NCBI RefSeq assembly: GCF_900110495.1
Contig: NZ_FODX01000005.1
Location: forward strand, 124,001-188,000
DNA from: Nitrosovibrio sp. Nv6
GTDB taxonomy: Bacteria > Pseudomonadota > Gammaproteobacteria > Burkholderiales > Nitrosomonadaceae
DNA length: 64,000 nt
Reading direction: 5' to 3'
Shown here piece by piece: positions 10,598-18,438 of the stretch. A model generated the notes under the pieces. It worked only from the letters and a program-made list of their open reading frames with translations, did not search any database and had not been told where the DNA came from. The translations under genes and the position numbers were made by a program. Numbering within the stretch: the stretch's first letter is position 1; each line of letters opens with the position of its first letter.

Positions 10598-10963
10598 GAC
10601 GAGCTCAATATCGAGTTTGCTTTGAAAAAGATATGCTCATACATCGATGCCTATACGTCACGTCTCGCGATAGATCGATGTTCTTGGGCTCATATCTTCC
10701 CAGCCATCATTCCTGCTATTGGAAACCCAAGTTCAACGATTCTAATCAGCAGGGCCGCACTGTTCTGTTCGGCGGCACACATAGGGGCAAAGACAGCTCC
10801 GCAACCGGATTAATAAAAAGTCAGGTTTGGATGGCGCGAGGACAGCGAAGGCTTGAATGGCCGATTAGAGCTGAAAGCTGGACAAACAGTCTGTGTGCCT
10901 GGATGACTTACGGGAAACGCTGAGAGACGTGCAGAACTATTGCGCTGACAGGAATGTCAGGGT
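10598..10963. other. Non-coding stretch between the Crp/Fnr gene and a membrane-protein gene
   Basis: About 365 bp with no frame that looks like a protein on either strand. It presumably holds the promoter of the Crp/Fnr gene near 10600-10700 and the 3' end of the DUF4870 transcript near 10900-10960. No clear -10/-35 pair, terminator or repeat was recognised. Confidence 0.5.
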
Positions 10964-11371
10964 TCAAAGGGGCATAGGGTTGCTGTCGTTGAGCGCCGTC
11001 CAGCCGCGCACAATGCGGTAAATCACCCATACACCTGCGCCCACCGCAAGGATATATGCAAATATGATACCAATGACTGTCGCGAAGAGCATTGCCGCAA
11101 TGACCAGCCAAAACAATGTGTACCAGAATGTGCGTATTTGCCAGCCAAAATGGGAGTCGAGATAAGTGCCGCGCACATCGCTGCGCTTAACGTAGTTAAG
11201 GATTACAGCAATGATTGAAGGCCAGCCGGTGAGAAATGTGGTAATGATAAGGGCTGGCCCCAGCATCCCCATCAGGACGCTGAAACCATGTAACAGGTAA
11301 ATGATATGCGTGAGGCGAACGAGACCGGCGGGAGGAACGACAGACACAACTCGCGAGTCGGGTTCGTTCAT
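10964..11371 (-). CDS. DUF4870-like integral membrane protein
   Basis: 135 residues with three or four hydrophobic segments (roughly 15-50 and 80-120) joined by a conserved polar loop containing ILNYVKRSDVRGTYLDSHF and WQIRTFWYTLFWLV, and ending WVIYRIVRGWTALNDSNPMP. This pattern recurs in small betaproteobacterial membrane proteins of the DUF4870 type; function unknown. An upstream TTG at 11386 would add five residues, but AAGGG 8 nt before the ATG at 11371 supports the shorter start. About 110 bp downstream of mlaA on the same strand, so they may share a transcript. Confidence 0.78.
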   Translation of the reverse strand: MNEPDSRVVSVVPPAGLVRLTHIIYLLHGFSVLMGMLGPALIITTFLTGWPSIIAVILNYVKRSDVRGTYLDSHFGWQIRTFWYTLFWLVIAAMLFATVIGIIFAYILAVGAGVWVIYRIVRGWTALNDSNPMPL

Positions 11372-11482
11372 ATTTGTACCCTTCAATCTTTGGCAGCTAT
11401 AGCCGCGAGGATTTCAGTTTTATAACGATGGAATAATGGGACGGGTTATGGCCCGTTCTGGCCTCACCCATTCTTTTTACAT

Positions 11483-12253
11483 CTACTGATCCGGTGCTTC
11501 TTCCTCCGCGGGATCATCGTAAACCTCCGGTGGAGGACTGCCGTCATAGATCAAATGCTTACGCTGTTGCAAATAAGCGTCGCGCACGAATAGATAAGGC
11601 TCCAGCGCGGCCTCATCGCGAATGCGCATGGGCCCGGACAGCCTGGCCCGTTTGTCTACGACACCAAGAATGGAAAGGGGTACCGTAACGGGAGCGCCGA
11701 TCGCATAAATACCGACATAAAAGAGAACATTGGTGAACACGGTGACAGGAATGCCTGGCACGTCCCGGTTGCTGCTGGGCCCAAGCAAAGGAACAAATAC
11801 ATAAGTGTTTGCATCGACGCCCCACACTCCCAGCGTTTGTCCGAAGTCTTCGTCGTGTTGCGCCAAACCCATGGGCGAGGCCATATCGAAAAGACCAACG
11901 CCGCCAATGGTCGAATTGACAACGAAGCGCAGGGTGTCCTGGAATCCCTGGCGCACTTTGCCCTGCAGGAAGTCATTCAGGATTACATTGGGATACTGAA
12001 GATTGTCATAAAAGTGTCCGATAGAGCGCTGCATCCGGTCGGGCACATAGTCCATATACCACTCAGCAACCGGCTCCACGATTTTCCGATCGACTACATC
12101 GGTGAACGTGTAGAACTTACGATTGATATTCTCATACGGATCGATTGGATCCGTCGAATCTGTGCTCTGCTCATGCGGGCGCATAGTAGCGCAACCCGAA
12201 AGCAAAACCGCGCATACCAATAACAGGACGGCCGTTGAATTGTTTTGTCTCAC
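11483..12253 (-). CDS. mlaA: MlaA (VacJ) outer-membrane lipoprotein
   Basis: Outer-membrane part of the Mla system that removes misplaced phospholipids from the outer leaflet and returns them via MlaC and MlaFEDB. 256 residues: lipoprotein signal with lipobox LLSGC (lipidated Cys21), then the family core beginning DPYENINRKFYTFTDVVDRK and the conserved PLLGPSSNRDVPG segment. The C-terminus is acidic (PAEEEAPDQ). The remaining mla genes are not in this window, so it is an orphan, as is common outside the mlaFEDCB operon. The start is the only ATG ahead of the signal peptide. Confidence 0.93.
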   Translation of the reverse strand: MRQNNSTAVLLLVCAVLLSGCATMRPHEQSTDSTDPIDPYENINRKFYTFTDVVDRKIVEPVAEWYMDYVPDRMQRSIGHFYDNLQYPNVILNDFLQGKVRQGFQDTLRFVVNSTIGGVGLFDMASPMGLAQHDEDFGQTLGVWGVDANTYVFVPLLGPSSNRDVPGIPVTVFTNVLFYVGIYAIGAPVTVPLSILGVVDKRARLSGPMRIRDEAALEPYLFVRDAYLQQRKHLIYDGSPPPEVYDDPAEEEAPDQ

Positions 12254-12734
12254 GATTGAATAATAAGTAAAAATGGCACGATGGATTCACTTGAGCTTCA
12301 GAATCAGCGACGCGTCGATTCCCAGATGAGAAGTATAAACATAATTGCGAAGATAACGGACAAGATTCTTCTGCGACGGCAGTATTTTCCGGTTTGACGC
12401 TTGCATAGATGAGTGAAGCCGCAGTGCAACCGTTAGCCGAATGACTGGTATGCTTTACTCCAGCCGCCTATCTGAAACCGTCAAAAAAATTGCGATACCG
12501 ATACTATGGCAATCCTCGGAACGATGGCGGGGAACAGGCCTGCACTCGGCCTGCACTCAGGCAATATCCCAAGCCGGGCGGCGCAGAAGTAACTATCTGT
12601 CCTGTTTCAAAGAAATTGACTGCGGGAGTACTGGCCACGTGATGTTATATGCGGAGAACATGGGGATCGCTTTACGCCGGTTAATGCTTGAGCCTCAAAC
12701 CCATCAGGGCGTCCCGACATAAATGCCCTGATTC
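12254..12734. other. Gene-free stretch between mlaA and the cysteine desulfurase gene
   Basis: About 480 bp. A frame at 12441-12722 on the plus strand shows no protein-like character and no ribosome binding site. The segment near 12538-12563 contains a short tandem duplication of CCTGCACTCGG/CCTGCACTCAG. The only structure noted is an inverted repeat close to the 3' end of the cysteine desulfurase gene, listed separately. Confidence 0.5.
12703..12732 (-). terminator. Inverted repeat just past the cysteine desulfurase stop
   Basis: ATCAGGGC (12703-12710) and GCCCTGAT (12725-12732) form an eight-base-pair stem with a 14-base loop, two bases after the stop codon in the minus direction. There is no convincing T-run beyond it, so it is only a weak terminator candidate for the iscR-cysteine desulfurase transcript. 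Confidence 0.35.
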
Positions 12735-13892
12735 TCAAATGGCCAGCATGCTTATTCGTTTCAATTCCTGTGCCACACTGCCCACGGCCCTGAGAAAATT
12801 CTCCACCTGTGCCGGTGAGTTATCGCTACCCAGGCTTACTCGCACGGCACAGCGCGTCAGCGTCGGGTCTATTCCCATCGCTTCCAGCACGTGGCTTCGG
12901 CCGGGATTCACACTGGAGCAAGCGGCGCCGCTTGCTACTGCGAAACCCGCTTTGTCGAGACGAACCACCAGCGTATCGCCTTCAATGCCCGCCAATGCGA
13001 AATAGCAGGTATTGGGCAAACGCGGCGCCCCAAGTCCAAAAATAACCGCGCCCATCCCGATCAAACCCTGCTCCAGTTGCGAACGCATCGCCAAAATTCG
13101 GGTAGTCCTTTCCGTCAATCGTGCTTTGGCTAATCCGCAGGCTACGCCCAGTCCCACAATGGCGGGAACATTTTCGGTACCCGAGCGCAATCCGTTCTCA
13201 TGCCCACCACCATAGATAAGGGGTTTGAGCAATAGCCGCTTGTCTATGATCAGCGCCGCCGCCCCCTTGGGTCCGTAGATCTTGTGACCGGATAAGGTCA
13301 TGGCATGTACGTTGAGAGAGGCAAAATCCGCCGGGATTTTACCAAACGCCTGCACCGCGTCGGTGTGCACCCACGCGCCGTATGCCCGGGCTTTTTGGGC
13401 GATCGCCGCCACATCCTGAATGACGCCCGTTTCGTTATTTGCCAGCATTACCGATACCAGCCCGGACTGCTGCTCCAGCATCGCATTATCAAGATCGCCC
13501 AGGTCGACCTGACCCTGGTTATCTACCGCCAATCGGCGCAACTTCCAGCTCCCCCGCGAATTGCGCGCCAATTCCTGAGCCGACCGCATTACGCAAGGAT
13601 GCTCAACCGAGCTCACGGCAATTTGCGCCGGTTTCAGATACCCTGCCGCCCCCTGGATGAACAGATTGTTGGCCTCCGATCCGCCACTGGTAAAAACCAC
13701 CTGTGCCGGTTGCGCCCCGACCGAATCCGCTACCTGCTCGCGTGCCTGGTTGACCGCACGGCGAGCCGCTATACCAAGTGCATGGCGGCTGGAGGCATTG
13801 CCATACTCTTTCTGAAAATACGGCAACATCGCATCCAGCACTGCATCATCGACAGCAGTTGTGGCATTATGGTCAAAATAAGCGTAAGTCAT
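12735..13892 (-). CDS. Cysteine desulfurase (NifS/IscS family)
   Basis: PLP enzyme that takes sulfur from cysteine as an enzyme-bound persulfide for Fe-S clusters and thiolated cofactors. 385 residues: PLP lysine in SGHK (204), catalytic His in SSVEHPCV (98), PLP contacts HTDAVQAFGK, and the persulfide Cys325 in SGAACSSVNPGRSHVL. It is shorter than E. coli IscS (404) and diverges from it around the Cys loop, so neither the iscS nor the nifS name is assigned. It follows iscR after 77 bp, but no iscU, iscA, hscBA or fdx follows, so the usual scaffold partner must be encoded elsewhere. Likely repressed by IscR through the promoter at 14.5 kb. Confidence 0.9.
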   Translation of the reverse strand: MTYAYFDHNATTAVDDAVLDAMLPYFQKEYGNASSRHALGIAARRAVNQAREQVADSVGAQPAQVVFTSGGSEANNLFIQGAAGYLKPAQIAVSSVEHPCVMRSAQELARNSRGSWKLRRLAVDNQGQVDLGDLDNAMLEQQSGLVSVMLANNETGVIQDVAAIAQKARAYGAWVHTDAVQAFGKIPADFASLNVHAMTLSGHKIYGPKGAAALIIDKRLLLKPLIYGGGHENGLRSGTENVPAIVGLGVACGLAKARLTERTTRILAMRSQLEQGLIGMGAVIFGLGAPRLPNTCYFALAGIEGDTLVVRLDKAGFAVASGAACSSVNPGRSHVLEAMGIDPTLTRCAVRVSLGSDNSPAQVENFLRAVGSVAQELKRISMLAI

Positions 13893-13969
13893 TTTTTCCC
13901 CCGGCGAGCGCCATTTTATTCAGGGTGCATCGTGAGGATCATAATTCAGCCGTTGTCATCGGTCAGCAC

Positions 13970-14443
13970 TCAAGTCAGAAAAACCGTTTCCCCCGGCTGT
14001 TTGCATGCTCTCATATCCTGCAATATGGCAATATCCTTCACCTTGGGGTTTGACACCAATTGCTCCAGCGTAACCAGCGCCAGATAATCCCGTATCCTGG
14101 CATTAAGGTTTGCCCATAAATTATGGGTCATGCAGCGCTGGTCATTGTAGCAATTCTCCTTGCCACCGCATTGTGTTGCATCAATTGGCTCATCCACGGC
14201 AAGAATAATGTCAACTACAGACACTTCGCTCATCGGTTTTGTCAAGCGGTAGCCCCCGCCCGGACCGCGCACGCTGCCCACCAGTTTATTACGCCGCAGT
14301 TTTCCGAAAAGTTGTTCCAGGTAAGACAGGGAAATTTTCTGCCGTTCGCTGATGCCTGCCAACGTAACCGGCCCCTCCGCGCTATGCAATGCAAGATCAA
14401 TCATCGCGGTTACCGCAAAACGACCCTTTGTCGTTAATCGCAT
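13970..14443 (-). CDS. iscR: IscR, Rrf2-family Fe-S cluster regulator
   Basis: Senses Fe-S cluster status and represses its own operon when it carries a [2Fe-2S] cluster. 157 residues: winged helix at the N-terminus ([20 protein letters not shown], then [20 protein letters not shown]), a wing at 56-66, and the cluster ligands Cys92, Cys98, Cys104 and His107, identical in number and spacing to E. coli IscR. Downstream of trmJ and upstream of the cysteine desulfurase gene, all on the minus strand. Two type-1-like operator sites overlap its own promoter. Confidence 0.95.
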   Translation of the reverse strand: MRLTTKGRFAVTAMIDLALHSAEGPVTLAGISERQKISLSYLEQLFGKLRRNKLVGSVRGPGGGYRLTKPMSEVSVVDIILAVDEPIDATQCGGKENCYNDQRCMTHNLWANLNARIRDYLALVTLEQLVSNPKVKDIAILQDMRACKQPGETVFLT

Positions 14444-14498
14444 TTTTCGCTCCCAATGAGAATTCGTATCTGGTTAACATCTGCCGAATATCGGGCCA

Positions 14499-14523
14499 AT
14501 ACCCGACAACGTTGGTCAAGTAT
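14499..14523 (-). promoter_or_regulatory. IscR type-1 binding site over the iscR -10 box
   Basis: Read on the minus strand this 25-mer begins ATACTTGAC and ends GTCGGGTAT. It fits the E. coli type-1 IscR consensus (ATASYYGAC, seven-base centre, GTCRRSTAT) at every position of both outer arms, with mismatches only in the centre. It overlaps the -10 box (TATACT, 14519-14524), as expected for autorepression. Confidence 0.8.
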
Positions 14524-14548
14524 AAGAAATCCCTTCAACTTTGGTCAA
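14519..14548 (-). promoter_or_regulatory. iscR promoter (-35 and -10 boxes)
   Basis: On the minus strand, TTGACC (14548-14543) and TATACT (14524-14519) are separated by 18 bp, a good sigma-70 promoter. Transcription would begin near 14511, giving a leader of about 70 nt to the iscR ATG at 14443. Both boxes are covered by IscR-like sites. Confidence 0.72.
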
Positions 14549-14552
14549 CTAT
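14528..14552 (-). promoter_or_regulatory. Second, degenerate IscR-like site over the -35 box
   Basis: On the minus strand it begins ATAGTTGAC and ends GAAGGGATT. The left arm matches the type-1 IscR consensus fully, the right arm only partly. It starts 29 bp upstream of the first site, so both dimers could bind side by side. This is weaker than the first site and is reported as a candidate. Confidence 0.5.
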
Positions 14553-14625
14553 TTTGTTGAGGTAAAATGAATCGAATTGACCGAACTTGATCGCGAACTT
14601 GACTATCGTCAACTTTCCCGGGCTT

Positions 14626-15429
14626 TTACTCGGATTCAGGCGCGGTCGCACCGCTTGAAGAAATGGCCTTCACGGGGTGATCCAGGCGCATTCGTTTTTC
14701 ACAAGCGCCAAGAATCCCCCGCAATATATTGACTTCCTCCTTTTCCAGCCGTGCACGGGCAAATAACCGCCGAATCCGCTGCATCAGCCGTTTCGGCTCC
14801 CGAGGATCCAGGAAGCCGCTGCTGACCGCGACCCGCTCCAGGTGATGGCAGAGTAATTCAATTTCGTCGAACCCGGCTGCCACGCCAGCGGTGCCAACGC
14901 GTGGTGAAAATGCTCCCGCTTCCCCTGCTTCCGGCATCGCCATACGCAGTTCGTAGGACATCAACTGCACTGCACTGGCAAGATTGAGAGAGGAATATGC
15001 CGGATTTGCGGGAATATGCACAACGATTTGGCACTTGCTCACTTCCAGGGTGGTGAGACCGGACATTTCCGTGCCAAAAACCAGCGCTACCGGATTCTGG
15101 CGCGCCTGCTCGAGCAATTCCATTGCACCCCGGCGGGCATCGAAAACTTCATGCGAAAGATCGCGCGGACGCGCCGTAACCGCTGCCGCCAGGATTGTGC
15201 CGCTTAAAGCCTCATCCAGATCCGCGCAGACCCTGGCTTTGTTCAGGACGTCCCACGCACCGGCAGCGCGTCTTTCGGCTTCCTTGTCGGGAAAGAACTT
15301 GGGATTTACCAGATAGAGCGACGCCAGGCCCATCGTTTTCATTGCGCGCGCCGCAGCGCCAATGTTGCCAGGATGACTGGTGTGACTTAACACCACGCGG
15401 ACATTGTCAAGCGGATGGGGAGGATTCAT
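14626..15429 (-). CDS. trmJ: TrmJ, tRNA (cytidine/uridine-32-2'-O)-methyltransferase
   Basis: SPOUT-class methyltransferase that 2'-O-methylates position 32 in the anticodon loop. 267 residues with the knot motifs VRVVLSHTSHPGNIGAAARA near 10-29, ALVFGTEMSGLT near 113-124, and the SAM-binding trefoil IPANPAYSSLNLASAVQLMS. The C-terminal helical part (VAVSSGFLDPREPKRLMQRI) is typical of TrmJ and separates it from TrmL. Position next to iscR and divergent from suhB repeats the enterobacterial layout. Its start is only 38 bp from that of suhB. Confidence 0.93.
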   Translation of the reverse strand: MNPPHPLDNVRVVLSHTSHPGNIGAAARAMKTMGLASLYLVNPKFFPDKEAERRAAGAWDVLNKARVCADLDEALSGTILAAAVTARPRDLSHEVFDARRGAMELLEQARQNPVALVFGTEMSGLTTLEVSKCQIVVHIPANPAYSSLNLASAVQLMSYELRMAMPEAGEAGAFSPRVGTAGVAAGFDEIELLCHHLERVAVSSGFLDPREPKRLMQRIRRLFARARLEKEEVNILRGILGACEKRMRLDHPVKAISSSGATAPESE

Positions 15430-15467
15430 ATTAAAATTTGCAGTCCGTCACTTCTGAATCCAAAACA

Positions 15468-16277
15468 ATGCATCCCATGCTTACCATTGCGGTCAAAGCC
15501 GCGCGTCGCGCTGGCGGTATTATCAACCGTGCTGCGCAGAACCTAGATTTGCTGCACGTCTCGCGCAAGGCGCACAGTGATTTTGTCAGTGAAGTGGATG
15601 GGGCAGCGGAAGACGCTATCATCGAGACGCTGCTGGATGCCTATCCTAATCACTCCATTTTAGCAGAAGAAAGCGGCGCTCAAGGCGATCCGGACAAGTC
15701 GGAATACCAATGGATTATCGATCCGCTCGACGGCACGACCAATTTTCTCCATGGCTTCCCGCATTACTCGGTATCCATCGGGCTGATGCACAAAAACGTT
15801 CTATCCCAGGCAGTTGTATACGATCCCTCTGCCAACGAATTATTCACCGCCAGCCGTGGCCGAGGCGCTTATATGAATGATCATCGTCTGCGCGTAAGCA
15901 AGCGCGCCCAGCTCGCGGACTGCCTGATCGGGACCGGTTTCCCGTTTCGTGAATTCACTCATGCCGAAGCCTACCTAGCCATGTTCAAAGACATCATGCC
16001 GCGAACTGCCGGCATCCGCCGTCCCGGCTCTGCCGCACTGGACCTTGCCTATGTAGCGGCTGGGCGCTATGACGGCTTCTGGGAGTTTGGGCTGTCCCCC
16101 TGGGACATGGCGGCCGGGTGTCTGCTCATTACAGAAGCGGGTGGACTGGTAGGCGATATGGAAGGCAACGCCACCTATCTGCAGACCGGCAATGTGCTTG
16201 CCGGCAACCCTAAAATCTTCGGCCAACTGCTACAGGTCATTGCGCCGCATCTGACGCAGGAATTGAAGACAGATTGA
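15468..16277 (+). CDS. suhB: SuhB, inositol-1-monophosphatase family protein
   Basis: Mg-dependent phosphatase acting on inositol phosphates; in E. coli it is also a transcription-antitermination factor on rRNA operons. 269 residues: LAEESG (66-71) with a metal-binding Glu, DPLDGTTN (85-92) with the metal-binding Asp residues, and [15 protein letters not shown] in the C-terminal half. The ATG at 15468 is chosen because the product then opens [17 protein letters not shown], matching E. coli SuhB; an upstream TTG at 15438 would add ten residues. Divergent from trmJ. Confidence 0.93.
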   Translation: MHPMLTIAVKAARRAGGIINRAAQNLDLLHVSRKAHSDFVSEVDGAAEDAIIETLLDAYPNHSILAEESGAQGDPDKSEYQWIIDPLDGTTNFLHGFPHYSVSIGLMHKNVLSQAVVYDPSANELFTASRGRGAYMNDHRLRVSKRAQLADCLIGTGFPFREFTHAEAYLAMFKDIMPRTAGIRRPGSAALDLAYVAAGRYDGFWEFGLSPWDMAAGCLLITEAGGLVGDMEGNATYLQTGNVLAGNPKIFGQLLQVIAPHLTQELKTD

Positions 16278-16323
16278 TGGCACAGGTGATGACGACTCGC
16301 TTCCAATAAGTTGAAATAGCAAA

Positions 16324-18438
16324 ATGGAGCCGCCAGATTTTGTTCGTTTCGGTCGTGCAATCTGCTGTGATCTGGAGCAAGCGAGTCGACGTGAATGGTG
16401 GCTGGCAGACGGTCTCGGCGGATATGCCGGCGGTACAATTGCCCAATGTCTGACCCGCCGTTATCACGGCCTCCTGGTTGCTCCCGCAAATCCTCCCCTG
16501 GGGCGCGTTCTGGTCTTCGCCAAGGCCGACGCCACGCTGCATGACAATGGGCGCAGCTGGCCGCTATTTACCAATTGCTGGGGCAGCGGTGCGGTCGAGC
16601 CACAGGGACTCGTACACATTGAATCGTTCCGGCTGGACGGCAGTATCCCGGTCTGGCGGTTTGCCATCGGTGATCTGATCCTGGAACAATGCGTCTGGAT
16701 GGAACGGGAGCAGCACACGACCTGTATCGCGTGGCGGCTGGTCCATCCCCTGGAGCGCCCGGTGCATCTCGGCATCGATCTGCTCGTGAACGGCCGCAAC
16801 CATCACGGCGAAATCTGTACAGGCGAGTTCAATCCCGTAATCGAAGGCGATGTCAATCATATCGGCGTCCGCCGCGCTGGCGGGCCGACACTGCATTTTC
16901 ATACTCATGATGGCCAGCTCTTCGCCAGACATCATTGGATTGAGGACTTTGACTTGCCCCGGGAGCGCGAGCGTGGACTTCCGGATCGCGACTCACATTT
17001 TTGCGCCGCGCATATGCGGTTGCCATTGCGGACCGAATGGAGCGGTCTCGTAGCTATGATGTCGGCCACGCCGGAGGCGCCTGCGACTGACCCCCCGCCA
17101 CATTGCTCTGAAATGCTGAATCGTCGCCGCGCCCATGATGCCGCGCAGCTGACGACGGCCCTGACGTCAACATCTGAACTCCGTAATGCGCCAAGCTGGG
17201 TTCATCAACTGGTGATAGCCGCAAACAGCTTTCCGATTGTGCGGCCCGTGTCGGCAAGGGAAGTAAAGAAGGGACCGAACGGAAAAGAACAGGATCGACA
17301 ACAAGGACGATGTGGGCAGCGGAAGGAATCGGTTATCGCCGGCTACCCCTGGTTTAGCGATTGGGCGCGCGATACACTGATCGCGTTGCCGGGGCTGACG
17401 CTGACCACCGGGCGTTACGCTTCCGCGCGCAATATTCTTACTACCATGGCCGGTTTTGTCGATCGCGGCATGGTGCCGAACATGTTCCCGGACGATGGCG
17501 GCCAGCCGCAATACAATACTGTCGATGGAGCCTTATGGTACTTCGAGGCGTGGCGCGCCTATATTGCCGTCAGCCATGATATAGCCGGATTGCAGGAAAT
17601 TTATCCGATGCTCCAGGAGATGGTGAGCTGGCATGTGCGCGGCACCCGTCACGGTATCGGCATTGATTCCAGTGACGGTCTCTTATGCGCGGGCGACTCC
17701 GATATACAGCTGACCTGGATGGATGCCAAGCTGGGCGACTGGGTGGTAACGCCTCGCCATGGCAAACCGGTGGAGGTCAATGCGTTATGGTTCAACGCGC
17801 TCATGTGCATGGCAAAGTTCAGCCGTTTGCTGAAAAAAGACCCTGAAATATTTGAAAAACTCGCTAAACGGGCCAAAGCCGGATTTTCCCGTTTCCTGAA
17901 ACCGGCAGGAGGGCTGTACGACGTGCTGGATGGTCCCACGGGCAATGACGAAAACATACGTCCGAATCAAATTCTCGCGGTAACGCTGCACTATTCAGCC
18001 CTGACACCGCAGGCGCAGGCGCGGGTAGTGGCCGAGGCACGGCGGCATCTGCTCACCTCCTACGGGTTACGTTCACTGGCACCGGAACATCCCGGCTATC
18101 GGGGGCGCTATGAAGGCGGTGTATGGGAGCGCGATTCAGCGTATCATCAGGGACCGGTGTGGAGTTGGCTGTTGCCCCATTATGCAACGGCCGAGTATCG
18201 CGTTACGGGCGATGCCGAGTTGGCGCAATCCCGCCTTGCCCCTATCCATGATCACCTGTTGGATGCGGGGCTGGGCACAATATCGGAAATTTTCGACGGC
18301 GAACCCCCTCATGCGCCTCGCGGCGCACCATCACAGGCATGGAGCGTTGCCTGCGTACTGGAGGCTTGGGTCGCACTGGAACGCGCCCGACCGAGGGCGC
18401 GAGAAGGCATGGCAAAAGAAGAGGAGTCACGTCAATGA
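16324..18438 (+). CDS. Amylo-alpha-1,6-glucosidase family protein (glycogen debranching type)
   Basis: Hydrolyses alpha-1,6-linked glucose, as in the bacterial and archaeal glycogen-debranching proteins. 704 residues in two parts: an N-terminal beta-rich GDE_N domain (EWWLADGLGGYAGGTIAQCL, RRYHGLLVAP) and a C-terminal (alpha/alpha)6 barrel with GYPWFSDWARDTLIALPGLT near 339, GAGDSDIQ-type acid-rich loop LCAGDSDIQLTWMDAKLG, and VWERDSAYHQGPVWSWLLPH. The two Asp/Glu-rich loops are the likely catalytic sites. A low-complexity charged insert (GPNGKEQDRQQGR) interrupts it near 320. Its stop overlaps the next gene's start by 4 bp, so the two enzymes are made together. Confidence 0.87.
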   Translation: MEPPDFVRFGRAICCDLEQASRREWWLADGLGGYAGGTIAQCLTRRYHGLLVAPANPPLGRVLVFAKADATLHDNGRSWPLFTNCWGSGAVEPQGLVHIESFRLDGSIPVWRFAIGDLILEQCVWMEREQHTTCIAWRLVHPLERPVHLGIDLLVNGRNHHGEICTGEFNPVIEGDVNHIGVRRAGGPTLHFHTHDGQLFARHHWIEDFDLPRERERGLPDRDSHFCAAHMRLPLRTEWSGLVAMMSATPEAPATDPPPHCSEMLNRRRAHDAAQLTTALTSTSELRNAPSWVHQLVIAANSFPIVRPVSAREVKKGPNGKEQDRQQGRCGQRKESVIAGYPWFSDWARDTLIALPGLTLTTGRYASARNILTTMAGFVDRGMVPNMFPDDGGQPQYNTVDGALWYFEAWRAYIAVSHDIAGLQEIYPMLQEMVSWHVRGTRHGIGIDSSDGLLCAGDSDIQLTWMDAKLGDWVVTPRHGKPVEVNALWFNALMCMAKFSRLLKKDPEIFEKLAKRAKAGFSRFLKPAGGLYDVLDGPTGNDENIRPNQILAVTLHYSALTPQAQARVVAEARRHLLTSYGLRSLAPEHPGYRGRYEGGVWERDSAYHQGPVWSWLLPHYATAEYRVTGDAELAQSRLAPIHDHLLDAGLGTISEIFDGEPPHAPRGAPSQAWSVACVLEAWVALERARPRAREGMAKEEESRQ

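Noticed and set aside
12441..12722. 93-codon plus-strand frame in the mlaA-desulfurase gap
   Set aside because: No binding site, composition not protein-like and it runs into the 3' end of the opposite gene.
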